From Plasmodiophora brassicae (lineage: Eukaryota; Endomyxa; Phytomyxea; Plasmodiophorida; Plasmodiophoridae): a stretch of 64,000 nucleotides of DNA. The notes below the pieces were generated by a model. It did not search any database and was not told where the DNA came from. It saw only the letters and a list, made by a program, of their open reading frames with translations. This document shows, in pieces, positions 22,294 to 36,183 of the stretch. Both the position numbers and the translations under genes were made by a program. The DNA is taken from positions 1,240,001 to 1,304,000 of the forward strand of contig JASFAU010000004.1 of the NCBI GenBank assembly GCA_039704465.1, read 5' to 3'. Each line of letters begins with the position of its first letter. Within the stretch, counting starts at the first letter, position 1.

Positions 22294-22522
22294 CGGTCAA
22301 TTCCTGTATCGACACAAGAAAGCGGTGAGCGAGTGATTCTGCATGTATAGACTACCTACCTACCTAGGCGTCATCGCATGTATAGCGGATATATTTTTGC
22401 ATTCTATTCTACACGGCCATGCACGTGGCATGTTATTGTACTATCACATGAACAGGACGTTACGACCATGTGTAAAATGGTATAAACGAATCGTGTAATC
22501 GGTAAGCGACAGAATGCGTCAG

Positions 22523-23585
22523 TTAGGCAGCAGCTTTGTACAGGCGTTCGATCTCTTCGACGTCCTCGCGACTGCCGAGGAAGACAGGACGCGGCTCGTG
22601 TAAGGACTTCGGAACAATATCAAGCAAGTTCTCTTTGCCCGTACTGCCCTTTCCACCCGCCTGCTGCATTATGAACGCCATCGGCGCGCCTTCATATAGC
22701 AGCCGCAGTTTCCCTTTCGAACTCTAGCATAAAAATATTAACCATCCAAAGAACGTTTGCATTGGTAGGCTTGTACAGTACCGTTTTACTCCCAGGGTAC
22801 ATGAAGATGCCCCCGTAGAGCAACGTGCGATGGACATCGGCGACCATGCTGCCAATGTATCGCAGCGATTTCGCTTTTCGACCACCAGAACTGCTCTTGC
22901 ACATTGCAACGTACTTCGAGGTTGGGCCATCCCACGTCTCAGAGTTACCCTCGTTAATCGAGTAGATGCTGCCTTTGGCCGGGATACGAATATCTTTGTG
23001 CGTGAGGATGAACTCTCCCAGAGAAGGATCCAGCGTGAACCCGTTGACGCCATTCCCCGTCGACAGAACCATCATCGTCGCGGCACCGTATACTGCATAT
23101 CCAGCTGCGATAAGCTTGGAGCCAGGTTGAAGCACGTTCTCGAGCTTCTGGGTGTTGTCGGGGTCGGGGTTCATCCAAATGCCAAAGATTGTGCCAATAG
23201 AGACGTTGGCATCAATATTGGAAGATCCATCCAGAGGGTCGAACGCAACGAAATACTTCCCAGTTGCGGTGTTGTTGTAGATGGGCGTGTCGTTCTCCTC
23301 GGATACCATGATCGATACGCGGTTCGAGAACGTAAGTGCATTAATGAAGCTGTCGTTCGAGAAGACATCCAATTTCTTGACGGTATCACCCGACGTGTTC
23401 GTCGATCCATCCAACCCATACAGCTTGAAGATGCCGGCCTTCGAGCATGCGTTCGAAATCACCTTGCAGGCAAGCTGGATCGACGACAGCAGAATGGTGA
23501 AATCGCCACTGGCTTCCGGGTGAGCGTGCTGCTCCGTCAAGATGAATCTCGACAACGTCACCGGGTTGCGATGCTCGTCCGCCAT
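22523..23585 (-). CDS. FBP1: Fructose-1,6-bisphosphatase, class I
   Basis: Hydrolyses fructose-1,6-bisphosphate to fructose-6-phosphate, the committed gluconeogenic step. Start is the ATG at 23585 ([16 protein letters not shown]). Conserved elements: a SEEND metal/loop region, [20 protein letters not shown] (the metal-binding signature, quoted in full), [31 protein letters not shown] (substrate-binding region) and MYPG. An intron of about 58 nt (gtactg...tgctag) precedes the final exon [22 protein letters not shown]...ENLLDIVP, which ends at 22523. The product is about 335 residues, normal for the family. No N-terminal transit peptide is apparent, so it is probably cytosolic. It is divergent from the giant ATPase-like gene, with 332 bp between starts. 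Confidence 0.96.
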
Positions 23586-23917
23586 CGCTCGGTCCTGATT
23601 CGTGAACTACTTATCGCACACCTCGACAACCGAAATGGCAAAAACGAACCGGAAAACGACGAACCGGCGCCTTCACTTCAGCGTTCAGACGTGCGCGGAG
23701 GCCACTTGTGGACGACGGAATTTCCATCTGTGTGCACTGTGCAGCTCCCCGTCTTCTCTCACATGCGATATACTGTACGGAGCATGGAACGATCGCATCT
23801 CGCCACTGCCTGGGACCGTCTGCCGGATGAGTCCAAGTGCATGGGTCCACAGCCCACACAGTACGACGTCGGTTATTGCTGGTGCGACATGGTCGGCGAG
23901 TGAATTCTCTTCGCGGG
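23586..23917. other. Divergent promoter region
   Basis: 332 bp between the FBP1 start and the start of the DUF3638-type giant gene. No independent coding exon or repeat noticed; an in-frame extension of the giant gene to 23837 would need a GTG start. Confidence 0.45.
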
Positions 23918-26900
23918 ATGGTGGACGCAAAGGCGGGGACGGTGTGTACCGCCGACTGGTCCAGCGAGACAGTCCGCGGCCAGTTTCTCGACGTATTCGT
24001 GGACGAATCAGACGCCAATGATTTTGCTACCTGCTTTCGGGACATAAGCAGTGTGCTTCAAGTGATTCTTGGAAACCGTCAATGGACTGCAAGATTCGGC
24101 CCAGCAGACCTTCTTGCTTTATCGACATTCGCGAAGGCGTTCGAGGAATCGGCACAGGTGTGTACCAAGCTCTCATCGCTGCGTACTGTCCCTGTTAATT
24201 TCGCGAATTTCTCTGATGTCCTTGGTGAGCTGCAAGACCGGCTAGGCCGTCTTGATGTAAACTCGTGCCTGGCCTTTGAGGGCGGCCTACTCAGTGCAGA
24301 TGGCACGCGCACGCCAATGGTGTACATCTTCTTCCGACGCGAGTCGACGTTTACGCTTGCCATTTGTAATACGACGTTCGGTGCGGCCAAGTACCATCCG
24401 TCAAGGGGAGAGAATGACGGAAAGACTCGGGTTATGCAGACGATTTTGGTTGACGAAATTCCGCTGGCCACCATCTGCCAAGAATCAGCCGGCTTGTTCG
24501 CGTTGCTGCGAATGTTCATCGTTCGGTGCAAGGAGAACACGCTGGATATGCTGTACGAGGTACGTTAATGAGGTGAATGGGGTATCTTGGTGGAAGTCAG
24601 TAACAGTGGCTTAGGTGATCGTGCCATACCTGTGCGGCCGCCCTGTGAAGCATCTCCGGTCGAAACAACCTCTTCGACATTTCAGGACGCCTCAGCGCTC
24701 TAACACAGCTTACCGATCAGTCCGGGAGGCGCTTTTGGCAGGCCTCATCCTTCATGGATTTAATGCGCAGCACGTCAAATACCTCACGTTTCTTATTCGC
24801 CTGGCAGTTCTTCAGTCCATTACGGGCCCCGCGCCAAGCTCTGTTGCCTCACTTGTTGCCCAAGAAATGGCATCCTGCGCCTCGAAACGCGTAGCCGCGT
24901 CTCTTCTTACTGATCAGATGATTGCCGATGTTGCAGCCCTTTTGAGGGAGATCATGCCTGCGAAGGCAACTTCCGTTCCATCTATCAAGTTCCCAGAACG
25001 AGAGACTGTGCGGTGGATGCCGCTTCCGAGTTGCGATGCTCTTGCCGCGCGATTCCAAATGGAGGATCGCTATCTGGCTAAGGAACGTCCTTCAATTCCG
25101 CCTCCCAAGCCTGTAATCTGTTCATATGCAGAGTTGCATGACTGTGCATTCGTTGGCTCCGATACCACGTCCAACCGTTTGACCCGATTGGTCCCAATTG
25201 CGCGAAGAATCGTGCAGAGTTCTGACCGCCTCCACCTGATGATGCTCACAGACATTGTTGAGCAATTCACATTGCGGTTAGAATTGCCGTTTACTATCGA
25301 AATACCTTCAACGATGCTGTCGACAGCTGACGCATTATTCGACCTTGCTGAAGTGTATCTATCGGCGTCACTAGCCCAACAGTCGACCGACGAGCAATTG
25401 CAGAGAATGACGATCACACTGGCTATGCTTGCAGCGGCTTTCGATTCGGTTCTTGTCTCGATCCCCGGGGAAGATGTCCCACCAGTGACATCCGCGTTGT
25501 CCCAGTTCGTCTTTGGTCTCGGTAATGGGACTGGCGAATCATTGGAAAGGTTAACCAGAGAATCGGCCTTTCCTCTGGAGCCTGCCTTTTCTCGAGCAAG
25601 AACACGCATCCTGACGTACTTCTCGAACGTCCCGCCAACACGTCAATCGTTTCAGGTTCACCCTCCCGATGGCATCCTGGATGACGGTCACATTTCTCTC
25701 GTTCAGTTTCTGAAGAAGGCAATGGAAGCAGGGCATTTGGCCAAAGGGCGCTTTGTGCGTTTGTCATTTGATGAGGTCGTTCAGAATCTGCCGACCATGT
25801 CGAGTCTCGTGCCTCGCCTCCATCAGTACTTGGCAATGGCCGCGTTCATAGCAATTGTATTAGACAATTCCAGAGCCCGGGTTGGACCTGGTTACTATGC
25901 GATTGGACAAGGATTGTTCTTACCGGATCTCACCATCCAGCGTGATGCCACAGGCGTGCCTAGAATGCAAATTGCAATGCTGAACAGGACACGTCTACGG
26001 TTTGTCTCCTCTAAGCCTCGTGCTTTCTTGCCAGAGAGCGAACTTCGTATGCACTTGTCCGCTCAGGAATCGTATTCGCTCTATCGGATCCTCCTCCAAG
26101 CGGAAGGGAGTTTACGAATCAATCTCCTTATGGATTTCGTTCGCAACGGGCGGTGGCATTTAATGCACGATGCTGCCTGGTTCCAGCAACTATTCCGTCA
26201 CACGCTATTCCGATGTGGTTTGCCCGGCGAGAAACCCGTTATTGCAGAGGTTCCATCCCCGACATCGCCTTTCAACAATAACGCCCTCGAGACACATCCG
26301 CATCCGGGGACGATTGTTGAATTCGTCCTGGACGCTATCCTTGTGCAGACGAACAGTTGCGAAGGGTCTTTAACTGACTCTCTCCGATTTATCATCGAAC
26401 TGGCAATTGCAATGCTGTCGCATGGCGTTGATGACACGAAGCAACGGTTGAAAGCGTTCTTAGCAGACGACGTTATAAGGCGATGCGTTGGGTGGCGAAA
26501 TGAAGCACTATCAATGCGGGACCCCGAACGACTCGTCGAAGTATTCAGCCTTGAGATACGTCTTGGGGAGCTCCTGACGGATCGAGGTTTGTAATTTTCA
26601 TTATTGTCACATTTGAAGCTGAGAATGTAATTGATTAGGAGCTCCTTCTGTTGATACACTCGTCTCGCTTGCTGCCCCGATTGCGTTTATCAAAGCGTGG
26701 TCGCTACTATGCTCAACCAAGACCGCGTCGCATATATTAGCGTGCAGACGAGGCATTCAAGTCAGAAACAGCGTCAGCCAGACTCTGCAAGAGCATCCTG
26801 AGTGGTCGAATGCTGTTCTTGACGGCATCTTTGATGTTGTCTCTCTTAGTCAAGCGCCTCTGGTATCGGGTCCATGGGTGGCTGACAAATCCGTCTATAC

Positions 26901-29900
26901 GCGCGGTTCCGTTGCTTTCGACATTCAATCGTTATCGTTTACGTTCAGCGGTAACGACCAGCATATTGGACGCGTCGTACCGCTTCCCGATTCTATTAAG
27001 CTTAACCCTGATGTCGCAAGACTGATCCCATCACAAGCTCGATTCGGAACTTGCGTCCGGGAGGGGTTGTGGAGGATCGCTGACTGCGACCTTGAAGTTC
27101 ATCTTAGTCCTGCATTCAACGATACGCTTCTTGGTGAACTATTCCGTCGTCCATTGTCGTCATGCACGGAGGATGAGCGTTGGATTGCTGATGTTCTCGG
27201 TGGTATGCAGCACGCTTCAATGTTCTTGAGAACAACACCTATTGCATTGCCCACTCTCGCACGGGCTTGGGTGCTTGACACTTCAGCCAACGTTATGCAG
27301 CTCGTCCATCGGGGTACTGGTATTGTCAGGACTTTCGACATGTCTCCTCCTGCTTGCATTATTGTTCGTGCCCAAAAGGATGTTTACGTGTCTAGGAACA
27401 CCATGTTGTCTTTCGCAGATATTCCAGGCATGCTTGTGGCTGACGCCGAATCGATGTGGCGACCCACGAATAGTCTATCAGTTGATGTTGCACCTGGTAT
27501 CCGTTTGGCCTTAAGAAAAGTCATTCCCGACCCGGAATCTGAAGAAGTGACGACGGGTAAGAAACCCGGAGCGAAGGCATCTGCGAAAGCGCCTGCTCCA
27601 ACGCCTAAGCCTGCCCCAGGGTAAGCGTAGAAGGATTGCAGTGTGGAGCTAGGTTGCTCAATATAGTCTATTAGCAAATCCACATCGACCGACCCGCCAC
27701 CTTCCGATGCCGATCCAGCACTACAGGAGCAGATGAGATGGGTGGATCAAGTCAAAGCTGAGGGTATTCTTATAGGGTGGTCGGCCATTATCACGAAGGC
27801 TGCTAGCGAGACGACTGCGCTTCGACTATGCGGGACATGTTCAGACTCCACTGCTGAGGACGCTGTTAATATCCTTGTCGATAGCAATGATGGTTCGTCG
27901 CCGTTCACGCGGGCCCTGTTGTGGACGCAGGCACTGGAAACAGACCCGGAACCCGGCACCCCTGTCCGCTTGTCAAGTATTGTCACACCATCTGGCGTGT
28001 GCGCTGCTATTGAACCTGACCGGACAATTTCTGTTCTCGTGGATGGTTCCACATATACTGTCGAACAACCGGAAGGGTTTCCAGCTGCTCTCGACATCAC
28101 TCAGTCCCTGCCGAGGCACATCGTTGTTCGTCATAGGTCCACCTTAGAGTTGGGGATTCTCTTCATTCGCAAAGGTCTGGTGGTCCCTCTTCATCAGTCT
28201 CGGGTGATGCTCGACTACCACAAAATGACAATAGAGCAGCTGCTATGGATGTCGCTGTTCATGGCCCGAGTTCATCGGTTTGCCGATGCTTCTTCATTGG
28301 TCGATGCGGTCGGCTACGAAATCGGCGACAGTCTCAGCGATCACGTTCGGGAAGTCGTTTTGGAATGGCTGTCGGACGTATCTCCACACCCAGCTGCCCG
28401 ATCCCTACGCTTAGCAATACTGGCCCGATTCCCCAATGTCATGCCACCTGACACGGGATCAAAGCTTCGCCGTGACTTCGAGGCATACACGTTCAGGGCG
28501 ACATCATTGCCGGAAGGGCTGCGTTTGACCGGTAGTGACCTGGCCTCGCTGTCTAAAGTACTTCACTTAACAGATGGCCTGGCGCAAATCGGTACTTCCT
28601 CGTCCGTTATTTCCTGTTGTGATCTCACGCGTATTCCAGATTTGACAGTGGGCGGTGCGCACGACAACTGGGATGCTGTCAGGAAGACCGTGCTAAGTTC
28701 GCCGCGTTCCATGCATGCTCGTCGTTGGGGTCTTCAACTGGACGATGGGATATGGTCTGACTACCGTAGTAGTCTCGCAGATGGTGATGCTCTAGCACTT
28801 TGTGATCAGCTTTGGTCACGCGCAACGATTAACTGTGGAGGATTCGCTGTTCTTTACCAGCTTCTGTCGGGAGCGATCGACCTCAAGATAAGGAATCGCA
28901 CAACTTCATCGGCAATAGTTTCCCGTATTCTTCTTCATAAGAGAGTGGGGCTGCTGCAAACGACGTTCCCAATGGGTGCACCCTATTGGCCTGCTGGTTG
29001 GTATCTCGCTTAACGTTGAATTTCATATCGAAGGTTAAATGGATTTCATTGCAGAATACCTGGGGCCGTTTTGTGCACTGCACTGCTTGCTTACTATGCC
29101 CGATGATCTTGAGGACGAGTCTGCACCAGAATCAGCTCAAGGTTCAGCCGGTCGGCAACGTCGGTTTGCTCATGTGGTTTTGAACGATCAGCACCGCACC
29201 CTTCGCGATTTCATCACCGCCATTCGATTTCCATCTCTGCCGCGAGGTTAGGAGTTCCTTACTGAATTCGACCCATTGGTCGGACTAAATCATTCGTAGA
29301 CGGGCAAGGGCGCTTTGTCACATCCTCGTCATCATCCTGGATTCCATGGACACGATTTGTAAGGCAGAACAGTATGTCAATCTTATTAAGTTCCTAACTT
29401 TGGCTTACAAGGCGGACACCCTTATGGATATCTGTGATATGTTACGTGAGAGGAGGGTCGAGGGCGACGCTGACGTCGTGGTAGATGAGCCATCCTTGTT
29501 TAACGACAGTCCAGAGGTCAGGGCGGCCGAAATGCTTTCTTGCTAATTGATACTGACATGGATTCAGGAACTCGCATCGATACCGCTACCTGTTGTAGGT
29601 AGCGGTCAGAGATGGATATGTGCTGACATTGGTTCTCCAGCCAGAACTTTACTAGCTTATAACTCGACGAAGGATGAGCTGGAGCTTCCCGGGTCGGCAA
29701 ACTCGTTAACACTTGGAGATAATCTGTACCAGCTACTTGCCCTAAACTGGGTTCTGAAGCAACCTGACGCGCAACCCCCTGCAGCAACGTCTTACGCCCA
29801 TGTCCTGGAGGATATCCGCGGTGTGGCTCCTGCAACAGAGGCAGGGAGACACGCGATCGAATCTTTGCTCGCCGAGGTCGAGCAATCCCAAACTGTGAAA

Positions 29901-32900
29901 CCTGGCCCGCTTCCTTGGCGTGTCGTACAACCAGAAGGCGCGACGGACAGAACTCAGCTGTACGACAGGTTAGACAAGGAGCTTCAGGCACAGGTAACGT
30001 TCATGCGTTGGTTGTGGACAGTGTATAATGACTGTTTTGTAGTCTGCGCGAGACCTTTCCTGTAGTCATGCATGTCTACGAAAGGCGCTATCGTCAGCGA
30101 ATCGAATTGCGCCCGGACGACTCGATCGAGCAATGATCGAGATTACCCGAGGAAGTGTCATTCCGTTCGATATTTCTTCATTGTTAGCATGCTGGCTGTC
30201 CTCCACCTGCATCGACAGCATACGCGCGAGAAATGTTGACGCCGGCAATGGCATTATAGAGGCTTTGACTGCGTTTCTGGTATATTCGACGCGCGCAGCT
30301 CACATTGAGTCTACTCGGGCCGCGCTGCTCGCTTTTCGAAACGATCCTCAGTTCGAGCAGCGGCTCTCCTCGTTGCTTTGCCTTCGTCGAGGAAGTCTGC
30401 CACCTCGGTCCACATTAGTCGACCCTAGGGTCCTTGCGTTCGAGTTCTTCACATGTTTGCGTTTACGGCCGTCTCAGGCTGCTGTATATGACCAGCTCTC
30501 AGCGGCCAGCGGCAGTATCCAAGCTGTTATCGCACCTGGATCTGGAAAGTCGTCTGTCATCGTTCCTCTCCTCGCCTTGTCATCCATTGCGACTTCGCCC
30601 GCATCGTCAGCTGTTGTCCTGGTCCCCGAGCAAGACTTCCACTCTAGACGGGAATACTTGACCAAACTGTTCAGGTTCTGTCCGGCAATGAGATCTGCTC
30701 GTTTCACCGCGCAGGACCAGGGGTTGACTGAAACAGACCTCCCGGTGTATGATGATTCAAGGCGACCTTGCGTCCTCTTGACTGTACCGTCGTCTGTTCT
30801 GGTTGCCAATTGCGACCTGCAGTTATCTCTTGTCCAGTCTTGTGGGGCGTCAGGTAGGGCCAGACTTGCGAACGCGCTTCAGAGATCGCTGTGCATCGTC
30901 GACAATTCTGAAACGTGCCTTGGTGAGTCGAAATGCGATTGCAGCAGGTTGATTCTTCGCTAATACCATACGTACCAGGGAGGTCGCTTCGTTACATGCA
31001 CGGGTTTCGTACGTTCCCTGAAGGTGGATCTGATCGCTGGACCGTCGCATTGCACATTTTCGATGGTCTGTCTGCCGATTCAGCGCCATCTGCAACCAGA
31101 TACATTCAGCAGTTGAACGTCGATATCGTCCCTGCTGCTGTTGCCGCGTTTAACACTCTCCATGGCTGTGTCTTGCGGCTACGTCAAGAAGGACATTCCA
31201 AGGTCCCCCGAGTCGATGATCGTGTCATCTATGAGAACGACCTCCTGTCCGCTCTCATTGAATGGGTTCTCGTCTGGGCGATGGCTGCCGGTATCTGTTC
31301 TGTCACCGAGACAGATGTAAGGGTGATCGCTAAGCCAAGTAAGATACGAGCGTACTTCCGCGCTGACGTTGCGCGAGCCCTTTGCATGCACCGCAGGGCC
31401 AAGTGGGATAGCCGCGCCGCTGCCGCCCTTGTGCACGGTATCGAATGCGTTTATGGTCTCGGTTCTGACAAACTAAAGATGATTCATAGCTCGGCTCTGG
31501 CTGCGAGTTACATTGCCGCACCTGTTGACCTTGAGATACGGGAAGGACTACACTCGTGGGCCCCACCAATTACTCGCTCGAGCCATGGACGGGTCGCAGT
31601 TCAGGAGCGTGGATGTCGCCATTGGATGTACAATCATGACGTTCTACGAGCAAGGGTAATGATGCGCTTTGCTATGGTGTTAGCGTATCGTGCCTTACCT
31701 AATGTCACAGGCTCCGCGAATGTGATACCCATGCCCTGATCTGCCAAATGCAGAATGACTGGTTCCATGAAGGAAGCGCTGGCCGGTGCAATAGGCCGTC
31801 AGATGCACTATTTGAACAGTGGACAGGGAAATCTACGCGATCTCTGCGGTTAGAATCGATTTCCAACTCCGATTGCTTTGCATCTACTTAGCTCTTGCCA
31901 TTAGGTCTGTGTGTCTAGATAACAACGATCAAATCGCCCGGCTGCACCAGATGATATCGACAAATCTTTCTGCCATCCGGCATTTCCTGGCACGACAACT
32001 CCTTCCGAAGATGATCAGATGGCCTTCTCAGGAGCTGCGCGCCCACATCACTGACCTGTTCCCGAGGATATGTGCTATCGCATCGAAACCGAACCTAGTC
32101 CCAAGGAGACCTTTCCGTAGTGCTTTGCCTCAGGTAGCTTAATGGTCTCTTGATTTCCCACACTGGGCTAATTCTTGACAAAGCTTGCGTACTTATGCGA
32201 TGGCCATGATGCCAAGACCTTCTCTGACAATTTGCGTCAATGGCTGAGGAACCTCGAGCTCCAAGAGGCTTGCGAGGCACGAAGCAATATGTCTCACTGG
32301 GAGCGCGTTCCTCTACTATGGCACTTGATGGAGAAACTTCTGTCGCATCATGACATCTCCGACTCAGCTCAATGACTGATCTGTGGCATTGATGAACGCG
32401 GTTAGTAATAAGAACACGGTCGTTGTCTCGTGGTCTCATACATGGTATAGGTGAGAGTCGCATGACAATGCGTGCCAACATGATGGGCGATGCCGAAACG
32501 TCCCTTTCTCGCGTTCGAGCATTCCTCAGTGCTGAACAGTGGAACGACGCCCAGGCCGACCTAGAGGCATTGCGGCGCCTCAGTGACGACAGATCTGGTG
32601 ACACTCCTCACGACGGTGCTTTCCGTTCGGTTTTCGACGCCGATTACGAGAAGGAGCGCCTATCGCTCACATGGACTAACCCGACGGAAGACAGCGACCT
32701 TGTTGAATTGCCACTGCCAAACAAATCGATCCTTCTCGACATGTTCTCTGCGCAAATGGACAACAATGTTCCTCGTACTGTGCCTGCGTCTGATTCAGCT
32801 TGGCCAGTCATGTGCCTTCAGAAACGGCTGGAGAAGATCACCACACGGCTACACGTTGCTAAGGCAAAACTACCGTTGCTTGTGACCAAGAACCACGGGA

Positions 32901-34919
32901 ACGATGCTGACATCGACGTGATTCTCGAAATCGCCGGCGAACGTGCACCTTCTGCTGCTGATTCTCCAGACGATATCTCGACTAAGGTTGGACGGTTTCG
33001 CATTTCACGTTTTCGGCCTGAGAATTCATCTGACCTGTCATGTCAGTCCTTCCCGATCGATGTCCGTAAGCGATTGCTGCTCCTGTTTACCGAACAGATG
33101 CAGAAGGAGGTTCGGAGAATACCTGATATATTGTATGTCGGTTAAACGTCACGCAAGCAAATGTATGAACAGTCTCCTCATGTAGGTCGTCCTGTGCTAT
33201 TCCGTTCCACTTGGAGGAATCCAGGTCGGACCTCGAGTACTGTGGCATCATTGAAGAAGCTCCTCGTCAAAGTACCAAGCCGACGCTTCGTTCCCAGGTC
33301 CTGCACCGCGACGAGGCTCCTGCACGTAACGGTAACGCAGTATCGACTGGTCGTACGTTGTCAGGAACGGGTCTGAAGTCGTCGCGGTTACAGAAGTGGT
33401 GTTTAGCAGGCTAAGCGACGCTGATCTAGAGAAGCCTATATCGGCGACTTCGTTCTCACGACTGCTTGATGGACTTGTTGGGCGCCCTCGGGTTGACACG
33501 CACACCTTCGTCGTCCTTACACTTCGGGAAGCGTCCTCGTTGTTTGATGCCATAGCGCAAGACGATCATCCCGTCTGGATCACCGGTAGGGATGGCAGCC
33601 GTCGTTACCTTGTTCCGGAAGGTGCTCAACTATGCACGAAGGTCGCTGGTCAGCCTGCCTCCGCAGCGTCGAGTCGGGTGCTATCCTCATCAAATCGAAG
33701 CGCTTCGTTCCAGCGCCATTCAGCACGACCAACACAGCCTTGGTCTGCGCCCGTTTCGCCGACGCCCGCGTCGAAGCAAGCCATCACGACGTCCATATCC
33801 TGCAGCACATCCTCCGATCCAGTACAGAATCCCAGCGAAGACAGTTCTTTGTGGAATGCAGCGGTACAGTTGCTGGTGCCGGTAGACTACGACACCAGGA
33901 ATCTTACTCATTGTAGGGCGTGGAAATCGGGTCCGCGACCTGTGTTCCTGGGGTGCCACGCCTCTGAACCGTTTGTTCCACTTCGACGATGCGTCGTTCT
34001 TCACCCACGCTCGTGCGAACTTCTCCAAGCTACGTGCAGCGCTGACGTTGAGGTTTGTCTGCACCGATGCTTGTTCGGGTCTGCTGTGTGTTCATGGATC
34101 TGGCCATAGGTACGGCGACAACGTCATCAACTGCTTCAAGTACATCGACCGTAACGGAGACGGCAAACTGTCCTACGAGGAACTGCACCAAAGCTTGAAC
34201 GAGCTGGGCCTCGGTTTCGCTCCCGAAGACTTGTATTCTCTGGTTGCAGGTTCGGACATGAATTCTGACGGGTACACTTGTGCATTGCCCATGCAACACC
34301 ATCAGACCTGCTGACGAATTTGGCCAGTATGATCGATTTCCAGGAGTTCACCGTCCAAGTGTTCGACGGCCATGTTTCATCGAACGGCGCCGTGCAGGAC
34401 GCCAATCTTGCTGTAGCGCTGGAGAAACGGGCCGCTGACGATGCGAAGCTTTCAACTGAGTGGAACGAGAAAATGCACCAGGAAGAGGTTCGTCGCATGG
34501 CACGACGTAATGATTCAGGTCGCCGTGGCATTTACACGCGGCTACAGATGCGACGTGAGGCGGCCTACTACGAACTAATGGGCGAAGAAGAACGCAAACT
34601 GAAGCTGGGCCAGCTGGTCGGGTCGTTGCGCCAGAATTGCAGTACGGCGATCAACGCAGCCAAGACGCTGATGGATTGCGAGCGACAGGCCAGGCCGTTT
34701 GAAGCACTCAGCACCAAAGGGAAACAGGCTCCGGTCCTGAAATCCCTGGAGGCCGTCCAGCAGCGTCGCAACGTGGCCGCGGGAGAACTGTCTGAGTCGC
34801 GAAACAACATCGCCGAGATCAAGAAGGAAATCAGCAAGCTGGATCCACTGTTCCAGAAGGGCGGGTCACTGGTTGAGAAATGGTTCGTGGACTCCGAGGA
34901 CGCATTGGGCGAAGACTAA
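23918..34919 (+). CDS. Giant DUF3638-type ATPase-like protein with C-terminal EF-hands
   Basis: A gene of about 11 kb with roughly 18 or more short introns, predicted near 3,200 residues, starting at the ATG at 23918 (MVDAKAGTV). The first two thirds are alpha-helical and unrecognised. Around 30530-30920 lies a P-loop (APGSGKSSVIVPLLAL), then VVLVPEQDFHSRREYL, CVLLTVPSSVL, and IVDNSE where DUF3638 relatives have a DESDE-like Walker B. RYMHGFRTF...RWTVALHIF follows, matching the family's next block. In fungi these giants are often labelled ubiquitin hydrolases on weak grounds; the true activity is unknown. The 3' exons (34110-34360) encode two EF-hands, DRNGDGKLSYEE and a second split by an intron (DMNSDGY...MIDFQEF). 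A Glu/Arg-rich coiled coil runs to 34919. No signal peptide was seen. It could be two adjacent genes; the join near 33140-33400 is the weakest. Confidence 0.5.
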
Positions 34920-35133
34920 AACGGGCATAAACTGTGGTTGACGTGTTTGAAACGATGACTCGTCATTCTGGTCATTAGCTGCTGCAGCGGAAGCTGTTTG
35001 GTGGCCGAGCTCATTCCCGGAAACGTCTGGAAAGGAAGCGGCTGGCGCGTCTGAGCATTCGAAGGCTACGGCTGGCGTCGGGCATAAAACAGATCTGGGC
35101 GTGTTGCTTCCTCCGTTCATTTCATCAAATATG
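34920..35133. other. Short intergenic spacer before the transposon
   Basis: 214 bp between the giant gene stop and the transposon target site. Nothing recognisable. Confidence 0.4.
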
Positions 35134-35135
35134 TA

Positions 35136-35355
35136 CAGTGGTCCACACAAAGAGGTCAAACACTCCGGATCGGAAACACGCTACTGCGACAGTCGAATTG
35201 CCCACGATGGGTACAGGTAAGAAGAACCTGACAGACGAGCAGCGGCGCGGCGTTCTACAGAGGCTGCTAGAGCGCTCTGATCGAGGAAGCTCCCTAAGGG
35301 TTGCGTGAGCGAGGTCGCGAAGGAGTTCCGCGTCGGCAGAAAGACATTTGGGCGT
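35136..35355 (+). repeat. Left inverted arm of the transposon
   Basis: TIR followed by sequence encoding MGTGKKNLTDEQRRGVLQRL, an HTH-type N-terminus. It is the reverse complement of about 36090-36432 with scattered mismatches. A one-base difference from the right arm near 35277-35283 throws the frame to a stop shortly after SLRVA. Confidence 0.8.
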
Positions 35356-35517
35356 ATCTGGAAGCAAGCTTAGGCTAAGCTGGGATCAACGACGTGGCAC
35401 TGCAGATGTTTCTCGGCAGATCAAGAGCAACTCAGGCATGAAGAAGCGTGATCGAGGAGTTATGCAGACGAAGGCCATGGAAACCCCCTTTGTCGGCATC
35501 GGACTACCTATAAAACG

Positions 35518-36183
35518 TTGTCAGCCGCGACCGAGATCTCAGCGGCGGTCTTGCATCGGATTCGCCGCAAAGGCTTGCTTCTCCTCACTACCAGCGTTGC
35601 AAAGCCCCTATTAACGGACGAGAAGAAAGTTGAACACGTTCGGTACTCACTGTCAATGCTGGGTGAAGCGTCGACGACGTTCTACGGCGCTGAAAACATG
35701 GTCCATGTTGATGAGAAGTACTTCTACATCACGAAGAATCGTCGAAAATTCTACATCGTTCCGGACGCGATCGTTCCGGAAAGGTACTTCATAACAAAGG
35801 TCATGTTGCCAAACCGCGCTACGATAATGCAGGCAAACGTCACGTTCATCGGGTTGTGGCCGATCGTCAAAAAGGAACCTGCACAACGGGCGTCTCGAAA
35901 CAGGCCCCGTGGCACACTGATAACCAGGTCCTACGAAATGAACCGCGAGGCGCACATTCGCATCATCGTTGAGAACGTGATACCTGCTGTCAAGGAAAGT
36001 GGCCGAAGTCTTCGACAGCACAGCGGATCATCATCAAAACAAGATAATACCAGGTCGCACGCCAAGATATCGGTGATGCCAACATCAACGCAGCAGCCCA
36101 GCTGTCTTTCTACAGACGCGGAACTCGTGCGCGACCTGGCTCACGCAACCCTTAGGGAGCTTCCTCCGGACAGAGCACTCTAG
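35518..36183 (+). pseudogene. Tc1/mariner transposase, DDE core fragment, inactive
   Basis: The open frame carries the first catalytic Asp in VHVDEKYFYIT and the second in KQDNTRSHA, the usual Tc1-family landmarks. About 20 residues later the sequence becomes the inverted copy of the element's own 5' end (the antisense of the HTH-coding region), so the third catalytic acidic residue, expected about 34 positions after the second Asp, is absent. The N-terminal HTH part upstream is in a different frame and interrupted by stops. The element therefore cannot encode a working transposase but keeps both termini and might be moved in trans. Confidence 0.8.
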
